A DNA stretch of 31,529 nucleotides from Siphonobacter sp048595215 (GCF_048595215.1 NZ_JBMDWJ010000180.1:1-31529), one strand, 5' to 3'; numbered from the stretch's first letter, positions 22,221 through 30,903 are shown. Numbers and translations: made by a program. Notes: a model not told the origin generated them from the sequence alone.

Positions 22221-23274
22221 AATGGCTGTCGAGTAATTGTAGAGCCCGCTTGGCTACCTGTTCGGGCGTAATCCAATGCATACAGGCCAAATCGCCCCGA
22301 AAGCAAGGCTTATTGCCAAATACGGAACAGGGTCGGCAGGACAACTCGTCGGGCGAAACCTGGATCATATTCGCTTCGGATTGCCCCCAGGGGCCAAAAC
22401 CCGCGTAGGGGTGCGTGGCTCCCCAGATCGAAAGTACGGGTACACCACTCAACGCGGCCAGGTGCATATTCCCGGAATCCATGCAAAGCATCAGCTCAAG
22501 CTGACGAATCAGCGTGAGTTCGGCCCGGAAGGAAAGTTTTCCGGCTACTAGAACGGCTTCGGGAAAGGCGTTCTCCAGCGTTTGTAACTGAGCAACTTCG
22601 GCTGATCCGCCGCCAAAGAGAAAAATCCGCACCGGTCGTTGCTGACGAATAAGCTCCAGGGTTGGCTGAATGCGTTCGAAAGGCCACATTTTAGGCTCGT
22701 GCTGAGCGAAAGGAGCAACGCCCAGCCATACTTCATTGCTTTTTTTAGCGGGAATGTTTTTCAGAAAAGCCTGTACCTCAGTTTCTGCAGAAGTAGCAAA
22801 GTACGGGGCTGCTCCGAGCGTAGCGGTGTAGCCCGCCCGGTTGAACGTATCCAAGTACCGCTCCATACTGTGAGGCAGGGGACGACGAATTTTATTTTCC
22901 TGTCGGGTCAACGCCTTCTTCTCCTGCCGCCCCTTATCAAGCGTAACGCTGGGAATCCCCGAAAACCGGAAGAACGTTTTTAGTATCGCCGTCCGTAAAT
23001 TCTGGTGCGTATCAATGATGTACTCAATAGGACCGGCTTGCTTCAAATCAAGGTGCAATCGGTACAGGCCTGCCATGCCTTGGTGTCGACCGTCCAGATC
23101 AGCTCCGAACACCCGTACCCCCGGAAGACCTTCGAAAAAGACGGCGAATTTTTGCCGTGTAACGACGGTAAGCTGCCGGTCGGGGTAGGCTTCGGCAATG
23201 GCCCGTATCACGGGCGTCAACAGAGCCACGTCACCCATGGCCGAAAACCGGAAAATTAGTAATTGCTTCATCAC
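22219..23274 (-). CDS. Family 9 glycosyltransferase (heptosyltransferase-like)
   Basis: A 351-residue GT9 enzyme of the WaaC/WaaF type, which adds heptose or a similar sugar to lipopolysaccharide core on the cytoplasmic side. The N-terminal IFRFSAMGDVALLTPVIRAI is the classical nucleotide-sugar family start. The nucleotide-binding half shows LGVAPFAQHEPKMWP, IFLFGGGSAEVAQL and CMDSGNMHLAALSGVPVLSIWGATHP, the GT9 signature. A Cys cluster near the end (CRPCSVFGNKPC) is common in Bacteroidota members. It follows DUF4254 by 18 bases, a frequent pairing. The sugar added cannot be told. Confidence 0.9.
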   Translation of the reverse strand: MMKQLLIFRFSAMGDVALLTPVIRAIAEAYPDRQLTVVTRQKFAVFFEGLPGVRVFGADLDGRHQGMAGLYRLHLDLKQAGPIEYIIDTHQNLRTAILKTFFRFSGIPSVTLDKGRQEKKALTRQENKIRRPLPHSMERYLDTFNRAGYTATLGAAPYFATSAETEVQAFLKNIPAKKSNEVWLGVAPFAQHEPKMWPFERIQPTLELIRQQRPVRIFLFGGGSAEVAQLQTLENAFPEAVLVAGKLSFRAELTLIRQLELMLCMDSGNMHLAALSGVPVLSIWGATHPYAGFGPWGQSEANMIQVSPDELSCRPCSVFGNKPCFRGDLACMHWITPEQVAKRALQLLDSH

Positions 23275-23292
23275 TCCGCGTAGGCTCGCTGC

Positions 23293-23895
23293 TTACTTCT
23301 GCTGGTACAAAACGGGATTCAGGGTAGGATCGTTGTACATCTTCATTTGCCGATATACCTTCATAAAACGATCACCGTTGCGAATATCTTCGAGCAATTC
23401 GTCAAAGCATTGAGCCAGATCCGTCTCCTGTTCGAGCAGCAGTTGTAGTTTGTGCTGGGCTTTCTGCCGGTGTTCATCGGATGCTTCTGCCCGTTGAGCC
23501 TGTTCACGGAAATGGTAGATTTTTAACTGAAGTATCGACATCCGGTCCAGGAGCCAGGCAGGCGTTTCGGAGTTCAAACGGGCCGTTGGTTTGCGGGGAG
23601 CATCGCCCAATAAAGCGATAAACCAGTCGTCCATTTGTTCAACCGTATCCGTCCGATCCTGGTTGGATTGGTCAATCCGACGTTTTAATCCAACCAGTTC
23701 TTCGGGAGCAATTTCCGGACTGCGAATCAGATCTTCCAGGTGCCATTGTACCGTATCGATCCAGTTTTTCTGGTACAGCAGAGCCTCCATACTTTGTGCT
23801 TCGTAAGGATTCTGAATGGGGGTATCAACATGGTCCGCTTGGTGATACACGTCAATGCTCTGGCGGAAAATAGTATTAGCTAGGGTAGCGTTCAT
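23293..23895 (-). CDS. DUF4254 domain protein
   Basis: A 200-residue helical protein with no signal peptide. It fits DUF4254, a Bacteroidota family often next to GT9 glycosyltransferases; characteristic stretches are YEAQSMEALLYQKNWIDTVQWHLEDLIR, LKRRIDQSNQDRTDTVEQMDDWF and LLDRMSILQLKIYHFREQ. Function is unknown; the pairing suggests a role in envelope polysaccharide or LPS assembly, an inference only. The start at 23895 (MNATLANTIFRQSIDVY) is used; a longer frame upstream has no support. An exact -7 motif lies 16 bases upstream at 23912-23919. The C-terminus ends 18 bases before the glycosyltransferase start. Confidence 0.88.
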   Translation of the reverse strand: MNATLANTIFRQSIDVYHQADHVDTPIQNPYEAQSMEALLYQKNWIDTVQWHLEDLIRSPEIAPEELVGLKRRIDQSNQDRTDTVEQMDDWFIALLGDAPRKPTARLNSETPAWLLDRMSILQLKIYHFREQAQRAEASDEHRQKAQHKLQLLLEQETDLAQCFDELLEDIRNGDRFMKVYRQMKMYNDPTLNPVLYQQK

Positions 23896-23911
23896 GCGTA
23901 CAAACTTTCGG

Positions 23912-23919
23912 CAAAAGTA
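23912..23919 (-). promoter_or_regulatory. -7 promoter element of the DUF4254-GT9 operon
   Basis: TACTTTTG on the minus strand is an exact match to TAnnTTTG. A TTG (plus CAA at 23935-23937) lies 15 bases farther, slightly shorter than the usual spacing. The leader to the start codon would be about 10-15 bases. Confidence 0.55.
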
Positions 23920-24063
23920 CCGAAAAGAAAGCAGCAAGTCACACCCTGCTTGGGTAAAGCCCCAGAAAGCCCATATTTATTAAGAAATGAAAACCGAGGG
24001 GTTTATGTGCTTCTTTTGTTAAAAAGCAAAGAAGTCCCCTGTCTGGCAAGGGGCCTTTGTCTG

Positions 24064-24579
24064 CTAAGCTTTCGCTTTTTTGTAGAGCGGAACGGTACTG
24101 CAAGGTTCACCAAACATGAGCGTCTGTACAACCGGACGAAGTTTCCGGGCAACCTCGACGTACGCCGCTACGGGCACGGGATAGGAACTGCAACCTTTCA
24201 CGACTACGCGGGCTCCGCGGTAGTCTTCCGGATTGATCTGCTCCAATGCTTCGTAGAAGAGTTTATCCTCCAAGGCCTGGGTATCGCCGAAAACAACCGT
24301 GTGGGCAAAAGGCTGCAGGTGAATGGCCAGTAGCATGTACGCCCAGGTGGGTACAATCGCGTCTACCGAGCATAAGATCGCCACATTTTTTCCAGTATAC
24401 TGGCTCCAGTCGTGGGATTTAAGAAACTCCCGGAAATCCTTCTCCCGCAAAATGGCCTCCATAAACAGGTTATCCTTCAGGTCGTAGATGACCCGTTCGC
24501 CCGAATGATAATAGGTTTCCAGATCCAGCGTAACCAGGCCCGATGTCGCGACCCGGTTGATAATTTCCGGTGTTTCCAT
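24064..24579 (-). CDS. DUF2480 family protein
   Basis: A 171-residue soluble protein typical of Bacteroidota. Recognisable parts are LVTLDLETYYHSGERVIYDL, the AILREKDFREFLKSHDWSQY segment, PTWAYMLLAIHLQPFA and VVVKGCSSYPVPVAAYVEVARKL. Function is unknown. It is encoded 5 bases downstream of tsaB, so the two genes are cotranscribed; this linkage to the tRNA t6A pathway is common enough to be noted but proves nothing. No membrane helices or signal peptide. The gene ends 168 bases before the DUF4254 gene, which has its own promoter. Confidence 0.9.
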   Translation of the reverse strand: METPEIINRVATSGLVTLDLETYYHSGERVIYDLKDNLFMEAILREKDFREFLKSHDWSQYTGKNVAILCSVDAIVPTWAYMLLAIHLQPFAHTVVFGDTQALEDKLFYEALEQINPEDYRGARVVVKGCSSYPVPVAAYVEVARKLRPVVQTLMFGEPCSTVPLYKKAKA

Positions 24580-24584
24580 GTCAA

Positions 24585-25274
24585 CTATAATTTAGCTTTA
24601 GGCAAGGTGCCCATAAATTCTTTTAAATAGTAAGGTTCGAACGTAATCAAATCTTCGAAAGCCTGCTTACTAAACGCTTCTTTTGCCAGATAACCCACCG
24701 TTGTAGCCGAGGGATGAATGCTCACCGATGGAAAAATAGCCTGGGGATACAAAGCCAGCAGGGGCTGGCATTTAGCAGCCCCATCGCCAAAGAATACAAC
24801 GGGACGCTTCTGTAAAAGTTCCGCAAAACTGTGCTCGTCGATGATACGGGCTTCCGTAGTACGGAGGACTTGCCGGGTATTTCCTTCGTATTCGGCACAG
24901 TATACTTCCATTCGGCGGGCATCAATCATGGGGCAGAGCACGTGCGTAGTCGGATAGAACGGCTGTAACTGAGCCGCCATGGCCTCCAGCGTATGAATAG
25001 CAATGAGCGGTTTATCCAATGCATAACAAAGTCCCTTCGCCGTCGATACCCCAATGCGTAATCCCGTATACGAACCTGGCCCTTTAGCTACGGCCACAGC
25101 ATCGAGTTGAGCGAGTGAAAAGCCCGCCTGTGTCACTACATTTTCAATAAGCGTGGTCAGTAGGGAAGAATGAGTCTTTTCCGTCAACAGTTCATAACAA
25201 CCCAATAATTCACCCTGTTGATGCAAGGCTACGGAGCAAACTCGCGTAGACGTATCGATAGAAAGAATAAGCAT
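24585..25274 (-). CDS. tsaB: tRNA t6A biosynthesis protein TsaB
   Basis: A 229-residue ASKHA-fold protein that forms the TsaBDE complex for threonylcarbamoyl modification of A37 in ANN-decoding tRNAs. Seen are MLILSIDTSTRVCSVALHQQG (first phosphate-like strand), the TEKTHSSLLTTLIE helix and AVAKGPGSYTGLRIGVSTAKGL, the family signature. The C-terminal region is shorter than in TsaD, and the metal-binding His motif of TsaD is absent, which fixes TsaB. It begins a short operon with DUF2480. A -7 element lies only 4 bases upstream of the start, so the mRNA may be almost leaderless. Confidence 0.95.
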   Translation of the reverse strand: MLILSIDTSTRVCSVALHQQGELLGCYELLTEKTHSSLLTTLIENVVTQAGFSLAQLDAVAVAKGPGSYTGLRIGVSTAKGLCYALDKPLIAIHTLEAMAAQLQPFYPTTHVLCPMIDARRMEVYCAEYEGNTRQVLRTTEARIIDEHSFAELLQKRPVVFFGDGAAKCQPLLALYPQAIFPSVSIHPSATTVGYLAKEAFSKQAFEDLITFEPYYLKEFMGTLPKAKL

Positions 25275-25278
25275 GGAA

Positions 25279-25286
25279 CAAAAATA
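25279..25286 (-). promoter_or_regulatory. -7-like element immediately upstream of tsaB
   Basis: TATTTTTG on the minus strand matches TAnnTTTG exactly, but lies only 4 bases before the start codon and has no clear -33 TTG. It could drive a leaderless transcript, or the true promoter may be farther upstream in the AT-rich stretch. Confidence 0.35.
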
Positions 25287-25554
25287 AGCCCACTAAAATG
25301 ATTTTTAGCCTACTAAAAAACTTCTAAGGGAAGATATAATCAATTTAGAAAGGTACTTTGGGTAATACATTGTTAGAAAAACCTAATTTTAAAAGAAACA
25401 GGTACCTTTATAAGCAATGAGAAAGTATAGCTGTCATTTGTTTTTGAGTAAAAAAGCTTATTTGTGAGGTGTAACGCATGTTGATACATTAATTTGAAAA
25501 AAATTTAGGAATAATAAGTATAAATGTGAGAAAAATCTTGTAACGTTGCAGAGT

Positions 25555-25760
25555 AAAACAGCCGTAATCAGTTCAGTAGTTGAAAATCGGCGGTTTTTAC
25601 AGCATACGGTTTTCGTATTATCGATTGATGCCTTGACTCCCTTCGGGGAAATTCATAAAGATCTCACTCGATCTCGCTGCGTCTGCAGATCGGGTATAAC
25701 GTGGGTTGGATAGACGCCGCTCTCCGATTCGGGTTTCTCGGATCGGAGACTTATTTTTTA
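25555..25760 (+). ncRNA. Candidate structured non-coding RNA or leader upstream of csaA
   Basis: The gap 25275-25830 (556 bases) has no gene: the first half (to about 25550) is strongly AT-rich, the second half is GC-richer and full of hairpins. These are AAAACAGCCG with CGGCGGTTTT (25555-25597, one mismatch), ATACG/CGTAT (25604-25618), TCCC-TTCG-GGGA with a UUCG tetraloop (25638-25649), CGATCT/AGATCG (25669-25692), and an 8-bp hairpin TCTCCGAT/ATCGGAGA (25721-25749) followed by CTTATTTTTTAG, a terminator. No known RNA family (6S, tmRNA, SRP, RNase P, common riboswitch) was recognised. It could also be an attenuated 5' leader. Confidence 0.35.
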
Positions 25761-25774
25761 GCCCCTTTCGTACT

Positions 25775-25803
25775 AGCCTTTCTGATGAAAAGGCTTTTTT
25801 TTG
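25775..25803 (+). terminator. Second terminator before csaA
   Basis: AGCCTTT (25775-25781) pairs with AAAGGCT (25789-25795), then an eight-T run to 25802. It comes 25 bases after the first hairpin-T-run unit and 28 bases before the csaA start, so transcripts from upstream would stop before the gene. Confidence 0.8.
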
Positions 25804-25830
25804 TGCCTTTCTCTAGCTTGCTTATAATCT

Positions 25831-26163
25831 ATGATTTCCTGGAATGATTTTGAAGCCGTAGAACTACGGATTGGTACGATTCTTCGCGTAGAAGATTTTC
25901 CTAAAGCTAAAAAGCCAGCGTACCAGCTTTGGATTGATTTCGGTCCTGAACTGGGCGAAAAACGTTCTTCGGCCCAGATTACGGTGCATTACACCAAGGA
26001 AGAACTGGTAGGAAAACAAGTGATCGCTGTGACTAACTTCCCGCCCCGCCAGATCGCTAACTTTTTTTCAGAAGTACTGGTAACGGGCTTTCCCGATGCC
26101 GACGGTGCCATTGTACTGGCTCAACCCGAACGTTCGGTACCCAATGGTACCCGATTGATGTAG
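25831..26163 (+). CDS. csaA: tRNA-binding protein CsaA
   Basis: A 110-residue OB-fold tRNA-binding protein of the CsaA type, a homodimer related to the C-terminal domain of methionyl-tRNA synthetase; a secretion-chaperone role was proposed in Bacillus. Motifs: ISWNDFEAVELRIGTILRVE at the N-terminus, AKKPAYQLWIDFG, SSAQITVHYT, VIAVTNFPPRQI and the final VLVTGFPDADGAIVL. Length is normal. It sits directly after a double terminator, so it must start from a promoter in the short remaining gap, or its expression depends on read-through. No operon partner is close; the next gene is 80 bases away. Confidence 0.95.
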   Translation: MISWNDFEAVELRIGTILRVEDFPKAKKPAYQLWIDFGPELGEKRSSAQITVHYTKEELVGKQVIAVTNFPPRQIANFFSEVLVTGFPDADGAIVLAQPERSVPNGTRLM

Positions 26164-26243
26164 AGAGTTTGAGGGAGGAAGCATTTTTATCCGTCTTCTC
26201 TGAATAAACCTCTGGACGAGTAAATCCAAACAATCTAGTATTT

Positions 26244-26672
26244 ATGAAAAAAACGCTAGTACTGGTAGTGAGTATGGCACTGCTAACCCTGACGGCTATG
26301 GCTCAGTCGAAAGAGGAAACCGCCGTAACGCAGGCCGTTGAACAACTCAAAGCGGCCATGATTAAGGGCGACAAAGCTGATCTGATGGCTATTACCCATG
26401 ATCGGCTTAATTACGGACATTCGAGCGGCCTGATTGAAGACAAGGCTCTATTTGTAGAAAACCTGACGAATGGAAATTCTGTATTCAAATCCATCAACCT
26501 GAGCGATCAAACCGTCACGGTAGTGGGTAGCACCGCTCTGGTACGGCATACGCTCGCGGGCGAAACGGCCAATAAAGGGCAGGCGGGACAAGTCAAACTG
26601 GGCGTACTGCTGACGTGGGTGAAGGAAAAAGGAAAGTGGCTGCTACTGGGCCGCCAGGCGTATAAGATTTAG
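26244..26672 (+). CDS. Exported NTF2-like (DUF4440/SnoaL-type) protein
   Basis: A 142-residue protein with a clear signal peptide (MKKTLVLVVSMALLTLTAMA, cleavage before QS). The mature part fits the NTF2-like cone fold: a helix with AVEQLKAAMIKGDKADLMAI, THDRLNYGHSSG, and strands ending in GVLLTWVKEKGKWLLLGRQAYKI, typical of DUF4440. Such proteins may bind small ligands or be enzymes; no active site is evident. It acts in the periplasm. A GTTTTGGGTTTAG-type inverted repeat separates it from the convergent pirin gene. Confidence 0.85.
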   Translation: MKKTLVLVVSMALLTLTAMAQSKEETAVTQAVEQLKAAMIKGDKADLMAITHDRLNYGHSSGLIEDKALFVENLTNGNSVFKSINLSDQTVTVVGSTALVRHTLAGETANKGQAGQVKLGVLLTWVKEKGKWLLLGRQAYKI

Positions 26673-26678
26673 TTCGGA

Positions 26679-26822
26679 GTTTTGGGTTTAGAGTTTTGAG
26701 TTACGTTTCTGACTGGTTAGGGTTAGATACCTTGAAGAGTCATAGTCTTTTTAGTAGCTATTCAATTTCCTGATGCACTATTCCGACACTTATCCCGAAA
26801 CTCAAAACACTAAACCCAAAAC
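26679..26822. repeat. 24-bp inverted repeat between convergent genes
   Basis: The arm at 26679-26702 (GTTTTGGGTTTAGAG, then TTTTGAGTT) is complementary to 26799-26822 with one mismatch in 24, across a loop of 96 bases. The G/T-rich, GTTT-repeating arms resemble those at 391-436 and 9700-10005. No T-run. Confidence 0.8.
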
Positions 26823-26828
26823 GCTAAG

Positions 26829-27677
26829 TTACAAGGTTCCCATTTTACCCATCTGATAATCATACAGGGCTTCCTGAATTTCTTCCCGGGTATTCATCAC
26901 GAACGGACCGTGCGTGACGACGGGTTCCTGGATGGGCAGGGCCGAACCTAGGAGAATGCGTGAGTAGGCCGAGGCTTGTACCTGAATTTCTTCCCCCTCG
27001 TTCGCAAAAACGACCAGCGTTCGACCACTAATGGCCGTTCCGTTGACGGTAATACTTCCATTCAGTAAATAGAACAGAATATTCTGATTCGCTTCGATGG
27101 TACGGGTGAAACTTCCACCAGCATCCAGGGTAATGTTTGCCAGTGCAACTTCATAAATTGGTTGGATGGGGCCCTGTGTATCTTCCCAGGTTCCCGAAAC
27201 TACCGCTGCCGTACCTTTGTCAAGAGCTACGGTTGGGATGTCTTTTTGCTGTAAACCCGTGTATTGGGGAGCCACCATTTTGAATTGAGCGGGTAGATTA
27301 GTCCATAGCTGAATGAGTTCGACCGGGCCCCCTTTTTCCCGAAATTCAGGCGATGAGCCTTCCGAGTGAATTAAACCACTGCCTGCCGTCATCCACTGAA
27401 CGCCCCCTCTTTCAATCGTACTGGCAAAACCGCTACTATCCCGGTGTTGTACGTCGCCTTCGTAAATGAAGGTAACCGTTTCAAAACCCCGGTGGGGGTG
27501 AGGGCCAAAGGGTAAGCCACTATTCCGACCCGGAAAGTTCTGTGGACCGTGGTGATGCAGTAATAGAAACGGATCGATTTGATCAATTCCCGCGGCGGGT
27601 AAGGGTTGGTGCATCGTTAGCGGGCCCATGGGACGAGGCTGCGGATGAATAAGTGTATGAATCGTGCGAAGTGCCAT
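26829..27677 (-). CDS. Pirin family protein
   Basis: A 282-residue bicupin. The metal site of the N-terminal cupin is complete: H60, H62, H104 and E106 (PFGPHPHRGFET and GSGLIHSEG). The stretch QIDPFLLLHHHGP and RGGVQWMTAGSGLIHSE are family hallmarks. Some bacterial pirins have quercetin 2,3-dioxygenase activity, others regulate metabolism through protein contact; which applies here is unknown. It stands alone on the minus strand. The 12 bases before the start region contain a TGTATATACA palindrome (27689-27698). No consensus -7 motif was found. Confidence 0.93.
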   Translation of the reverse strand: MALRTIHTLIHPQPRPMGPLTMHQPLPAAGIDQIDPFLLLHHHGPQNFPGRNSGLPFGPHPHRGFETVTFIYEGDVQHRDSSGFASTIERGGVQWMTAGSGLIHSEGSSPEFREKGGPVELIQLWTNLPAQFKMVAPQYTGLQQKDIPTVALDKGTAAVVSGTWEDTQGPIQPIYEVALANITLDAGGSFTRTIEANQNILFYLLNGSITVNGTAISGRTLVVFANEGEEIQVQASAYSRILLGSALPIQEPVVTHGPFVMNTREEIQEALYDYQMGKMGTL

Positions 27678-27769
27678 AAGTCAACGTGTGTATATACATA
27701 TAAATGAATTCCTGGGGTTTTGGTTCACTTTACGTCTCGTCAGTACTACAAACCTGCGTGTCATCCAAA

Positions 27770-27782
27770 TCCCTAGGAGGGA
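27770..27782. repeat. Small hairpin possibly related to the double-hairpin element
   Basis: TCCCT-AGG-AGGGA (27770-27782) is followed by TTTAGC and then by the large hairpin at 27796-27840. The order short hairpin, TAGC, hairpin recalls the elements at 6215 and 14557, but the bases differ and the relation is uncertain. Confidence 0.3.
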
Positions 27783-27795
27783 CCTTTAGCAACCG

Positions 27796-27840
27796 AAAGC
27801 CTCGCCGTTGCCCCCAACAACGGAGCAACGGCGAGGCTTT
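27796..27840. terminator. Large hairpin between the pirin and YdiJ-type genes
   Basis: A 16-bp perfect stem, AAAGCCTCGCCGTTGC at 27796-27811 and its complement at 27825-27840, with a 13-base loop. It lies 39 bases after the stop of the minus-strand YdiJ-type gene. The T-run is weak, so the terminator role is likely but not certain. Confidence 0.7.
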
Positions 27841-27879
27841 AAGTCTAGGAAATACTAACGGATGGTTATAGTAAACGGG

Positions 27880-30870
27880 CTATTTCGCTAACGCATTCCA
27901 CAAAATTTCTGCCGGGTGCAGGGCTTCCCGACCCGTACCATCGTGAATCTGGTGGCGGCAGCTCGTACCTGCGGCGGCGATAATTACATCTTCGGGTTGT
28001 TTCCGAATCGTGGGGAAGAGAACCAGTTCCCCAATTTTCATGGAAACATCGTAATGCTCGGCTTCGTACCCAAAACTTCCGGCCATCCCACAGCAACCCG
28101 AGGGAATGAGTTGTACCTCGTAATTCGCGGGTAAGGACAGAATTTTCTTACTCGGTACGAGCGAACTCATGGCCTTCTGCTGACAGTGTCCGTGCAGTTT
28201 GATAAGCCGTTTTTCAGTCGTAAACTGGTCGGCTTTGATGCGTTTGGCATCGAGTTCCTGAGCCAGGTATTCCTCGAACGTATAGGTGTGCGAGGCAATG
28301 GCTTTGGCGTCGTCAACCAATTCCTCATCCACTAGATCAGGATACTCATCGCGGAAGGTAAGAATGGCCGAAGGCTCTACTCCCACCAGTGGCGTATCTT
28401 TCGTGATGAGTGTACGCAACAGCCGAACGTTACGGTTGGCTACTTCTTTCGCCATTTTGAGTAAGCCTTTCGACAACTGAGGTCGGCCTGATTGCATATT
28501 TTCGCCGGGTAACATCACGTTATATCCCAGCCGCTCAAAGAGTTGTACGACTTTCTTGCCGATTTCTACGTCATTGTAATTCGTAAATTCATCGGCAAAC
28601 AGGTAGAAGCTCGGAGCTAGTGGTTTTTTCGCTTTGGCTTCCTTATTCCACCAGTTGGTAAAAGTTTGTTTCGCCAGCAAAGGCATGGTACGATCCGGGT
28701 GGAAGCCGACCATTTTATTCGCGACGCGTCGCAACGCAGGGGTATCGAAAATGCCGTTATACGCCCAGGGAGCCAGACTAGCCAGTTTATTCAGCGAAGT
28801 AAAATTAGCCACCAGCCTCGAACGTAGTGGTACGCCTTTGGCTTCGTAGTAATGCTGCAAAAACTCCATTTTGAGTTTCGCCATATCCACGTTTGAAGGG
28901 CATTCGGCTTTGCAGCCCTTACAGAGCAAACAGAGGTCGAGTACTTCCTTGATCTCGTCGTGGGCGAACCGGTTGGTTTGCGTGGAATTGGTCAAAAACT
29001 CCCGCAGAATATTGGCCCGGGCCCGCGTCGTTTCTTTCTCGTTTCGCGTCGCCATGAAACTGGGGCACATCGTACCGCCGCTGAGTTCCGTCTTGCGGCA
29101 GTCGCCCGAACCGTTGCACTGCTCGGCGTGTTGCAACACGTCCTGATTCTGATACCGGAAAAAGGTCTGGAAATGCGGCGTTTGCTGACCCGGCTCGTAC
29201 CGCAGAAACGTATGCATGGGCGGCGTATCGACCACCTTTCCGGGATTGAAAATATTCTCCGGATCCCACATCCGTTTTACTTCTTTCATGAGGGCGTAGT
29301 TTTTCTCGCCCACCATCCAGGAAATGAACTCGCCCCGCAAGCGGCCATCGCCGTGTTCACCCGAAAGCGAACCGTCGTATTTCTTCACCAGTTTGGCAAT
29401 TTCTTCGGCAATCAACCGGAATTGCTGATTCCCCTCGCGGGTTTTCAGGTTGATGATCGGACGCAGGTGAATCTCGCCCGAACCCGCGTGGGCGTAATGC
29501 ACGGCACTCATGCCGTTTTTCGCCAGAATTTCGTTGAAATCCCGAATGTAATCGGGCAAGTCATGGATATCGACCGTGGTATCCTCAATCACCGCCACGG
29601 CTTTTTCGTCGCCGGGTAGGTTGGAAAGCAGCCCTAATCCCGCTTTACGCAGGGCCCAGATTTTACCCGTATCGGCTCCAAATAGGATGGGAAAGTGGTA
29701 GCCCAGGTGAGCCGCTTTCATTTCGGTCTCCATGCGGGCGGCTACTTCTAGAATTTCCTCCCTGGTTTCTTTTCGAAACTCAACGACCAGAATGGCTCCT
29801 GGGTCGCCCTGCACGAAAAAGCGGTTTTTACTCTGTTCGATGTTTTCTTTCGTACACTCCAGAATATAATGGTCGATCAATTCACTCGCCGAAGGCTTGT
29901 ACTGCATGGCGATGATATTGGCCCGTAAGGCCTCATCGACCGAATGAAAATGTACGCAAATCAAGCCCGCTTCCTTGGGGGGAAGGGGGTTAATGTGCAG
30001 CTTGATTTCCGTCAGAAAGCAAAGCGTACCTTCCGATCCGGCCAGGAGTTGGCAGAAATTGAAATCCATACCGCCCGGCGTAAACGGCTCGCAGTAAAGC
30101 AGCATATCCAGGGCGTATCCCGTATTTCGGCGTTCGATACTGGGTTTCGGGAAGTTCTTCCTAATTTCTTCCTGATTGGCAGTATCCTTTAAAATTTCAA
30201 AGGTCTTGCGATAAATGTCCGCTTCGAAAGGATTGGAAATACCCGGCAATGCGGCATCGCCCTTGAGCAGGGATTGTACCAGGGGCTGATCCGACGAAAG
30301 GGAACCAAAGGTAGCTTCCGAGCCATCCGCCAGTAAAGTCTTCACTTCCAGAACGTGTTCCCGCGTGGAACCGTAAACAACCGAGTTGGAACCGCAGGAA
30401 TTATTCCCCACCATACCCCCAATCATGGCCCGATTGGCCGTGGACGTTTCGGGGCCAAACAGAAATCCGTAGGGTTTCAGGAATAGGTTCAGTTCGTCGC
30501 GTACGACGCCGGGCTGTACCCGTACCCATCCTTCTTCAAGATTGATTTCCAGGATTTTATTAAAATATTTGGAAACGTCAACCACAATGCCAGCCCCCAC
30601 TACCTGACCCGCTAGGGACGTACCCGCGGTACGCGGAATGAGTGAGGTGTGGTGCTGCCGGGCAAAGGCAATGAGCGTTTTAAGGTCTTCCTGCGTCTTG
30701 GGCAAGGCTACAGCCGTAGGAAACTCGCGATACGCCGAGGCATCCGTTGCGTAAAGCGTACGCATGGTTTCGTCGTAATAGAATTCGCCTTCAAGGCGGG
30801 CAGCGAGGTCACGGAGAGCTTCGGTCGGGACAGAAGGCTTCGTAATTAATCGAGCCGTTGCTGTAGTCAT
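27880..30870 (-). CDS. ydiJ: FAD- and Fe-S-binding oxidoreductase, YdiJ type (GlcD-GlcF-like fusion)
   Basis: A 996-residue two-part enzyme, close in size to E. coli YdiJ (about 1018). The N-terminal FAD_binding_4 (PCMH) domain shows the flavin loop SLIPRTAGTSLAGQVVGAG (77-94), and FAD-oxidase C-terminal motifs follow (HAGSGEIHLRP, SGEHGDG, FNPGKV). From about 585 comes a ferredoxin-like part: C585/C591/C602 (GSGDC and GGTMCP) and the CLLCKGCKAECP cluster (C647, C650, C653, C657), then a CCG-type domain with SGCCGMAGSFG (C926/C927). YdiJ relatives oxidise D-2-hydroxyacids; E. coli YdiJ acts on D-2-hydroxyglutarate. The substrate here is inferred only. It has an exact -7 promoter motif and a 25-base palindrome upstream. 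Confidence 0.92.
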   Translation of the reverse strand: MTTATARLITKPSVPTEALRDLAARLEGEFYYDETMRTLYATDASAYREFPTAVALPKTQEDLKTLIAFARQHHTSLIPRTAGTSLAGQVVGAGIVVDVSKYFNKILEINLEEGWVRVQPGVVRDELNLFLKPYGFLFGPETSTANRAMIGGMVGNNSCGSNSVVYGSTREHVLEVKTLLADGSEATFGSLSSDQPLVQSLLKGDAALPGISNPFEADIYRKTFEILKDTANQEEIRKNFPKPSIERRNTGYALDMLLYCEPFTPGGMDFNFCQLLAGSEGTLCFLTEIKLHINPLPPKEAGLICVHFHSVDEALRANIIAMQYKPSASELIDHYILECTKENIEQSKNRFFVQGDPGAILVVEFRKETREEILEVAARMETEMKAAHLGYHFPILFGADTGKIWALRKAGLGLLSNLPGDEKAVAVIEDTTVDIHDLPDYIRDFNEILAKNGMSAVHYAHAGSGEIHLRPIINLKTREGNQQFRLIAEEIAKLVKKYDGSLSGEHGDGRLRGEFISWMVGEKNYALMKEVKRMWDPENIFNPGKVVDTPPMHTFLRYEPGQQTPHFQTFFRYQNQDVLQHAEQCNGSGDCRKTELSGGTMCPSFMATRNEKETTRARANILREFLTNSTQTNRFAHDEIKEVLDLCLLCKGCKAECPSNVDMAKLKMEFLQHYYEAKGVPLRSRLVANFTSLNKLASLAPWAYNGIFDTPALRRVANKMVGFHPDRTMPLLAKQTFTNWWNKEAKAKKPLAPSFYLFADEFTNYNDVEIGKKVVQLFERLGYNVMLPGENMQSGRPQLSKGLLKMAKEVANRNVRLLRTLITKDTPLVGVEPSAILTFRDEYPDLVDEELVDDAKAIASHTYTFEEYLAQELDAKRIKADQFTTEKRLIKLHGHCQQKAMSSLVPSKKILSLPANYEVQLIPSGCCGMAGSFGYEAEHYDVSMKIGELVLFPTIRKQPEDVIIAAAGTSCRHQIHDGTGREALHPAEILWNALAK

Positions 30871-30895
30871 AGTACGTTTTATTGCTTCGGGGGTG

Positions 30896-30903
30896 CAAAG
30901 GTA
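30896..30903 (-). promoter_or_regulatory. -7 promoter element of the YdiJ-type gene
   Basis: TACCTTTG on the minus strand matches TAnnTTTG exactly, 25 bases before the start. A good -33 TTG was not found at 17-23 bases. Confidence 0.6.

Noticed and set aside
25540..25760. 6S RNA in the structured gap
   Set aside because: No closing stem between the ends and no open central bubble was seen; the 3' hairpin is a local terminator.
28960..29619. Long plus-strand reading frame opposite the YdiJ-type gene
   Set aside because: It is a shadow of a well-supported flavo-Fe-S gene with complete motifs.
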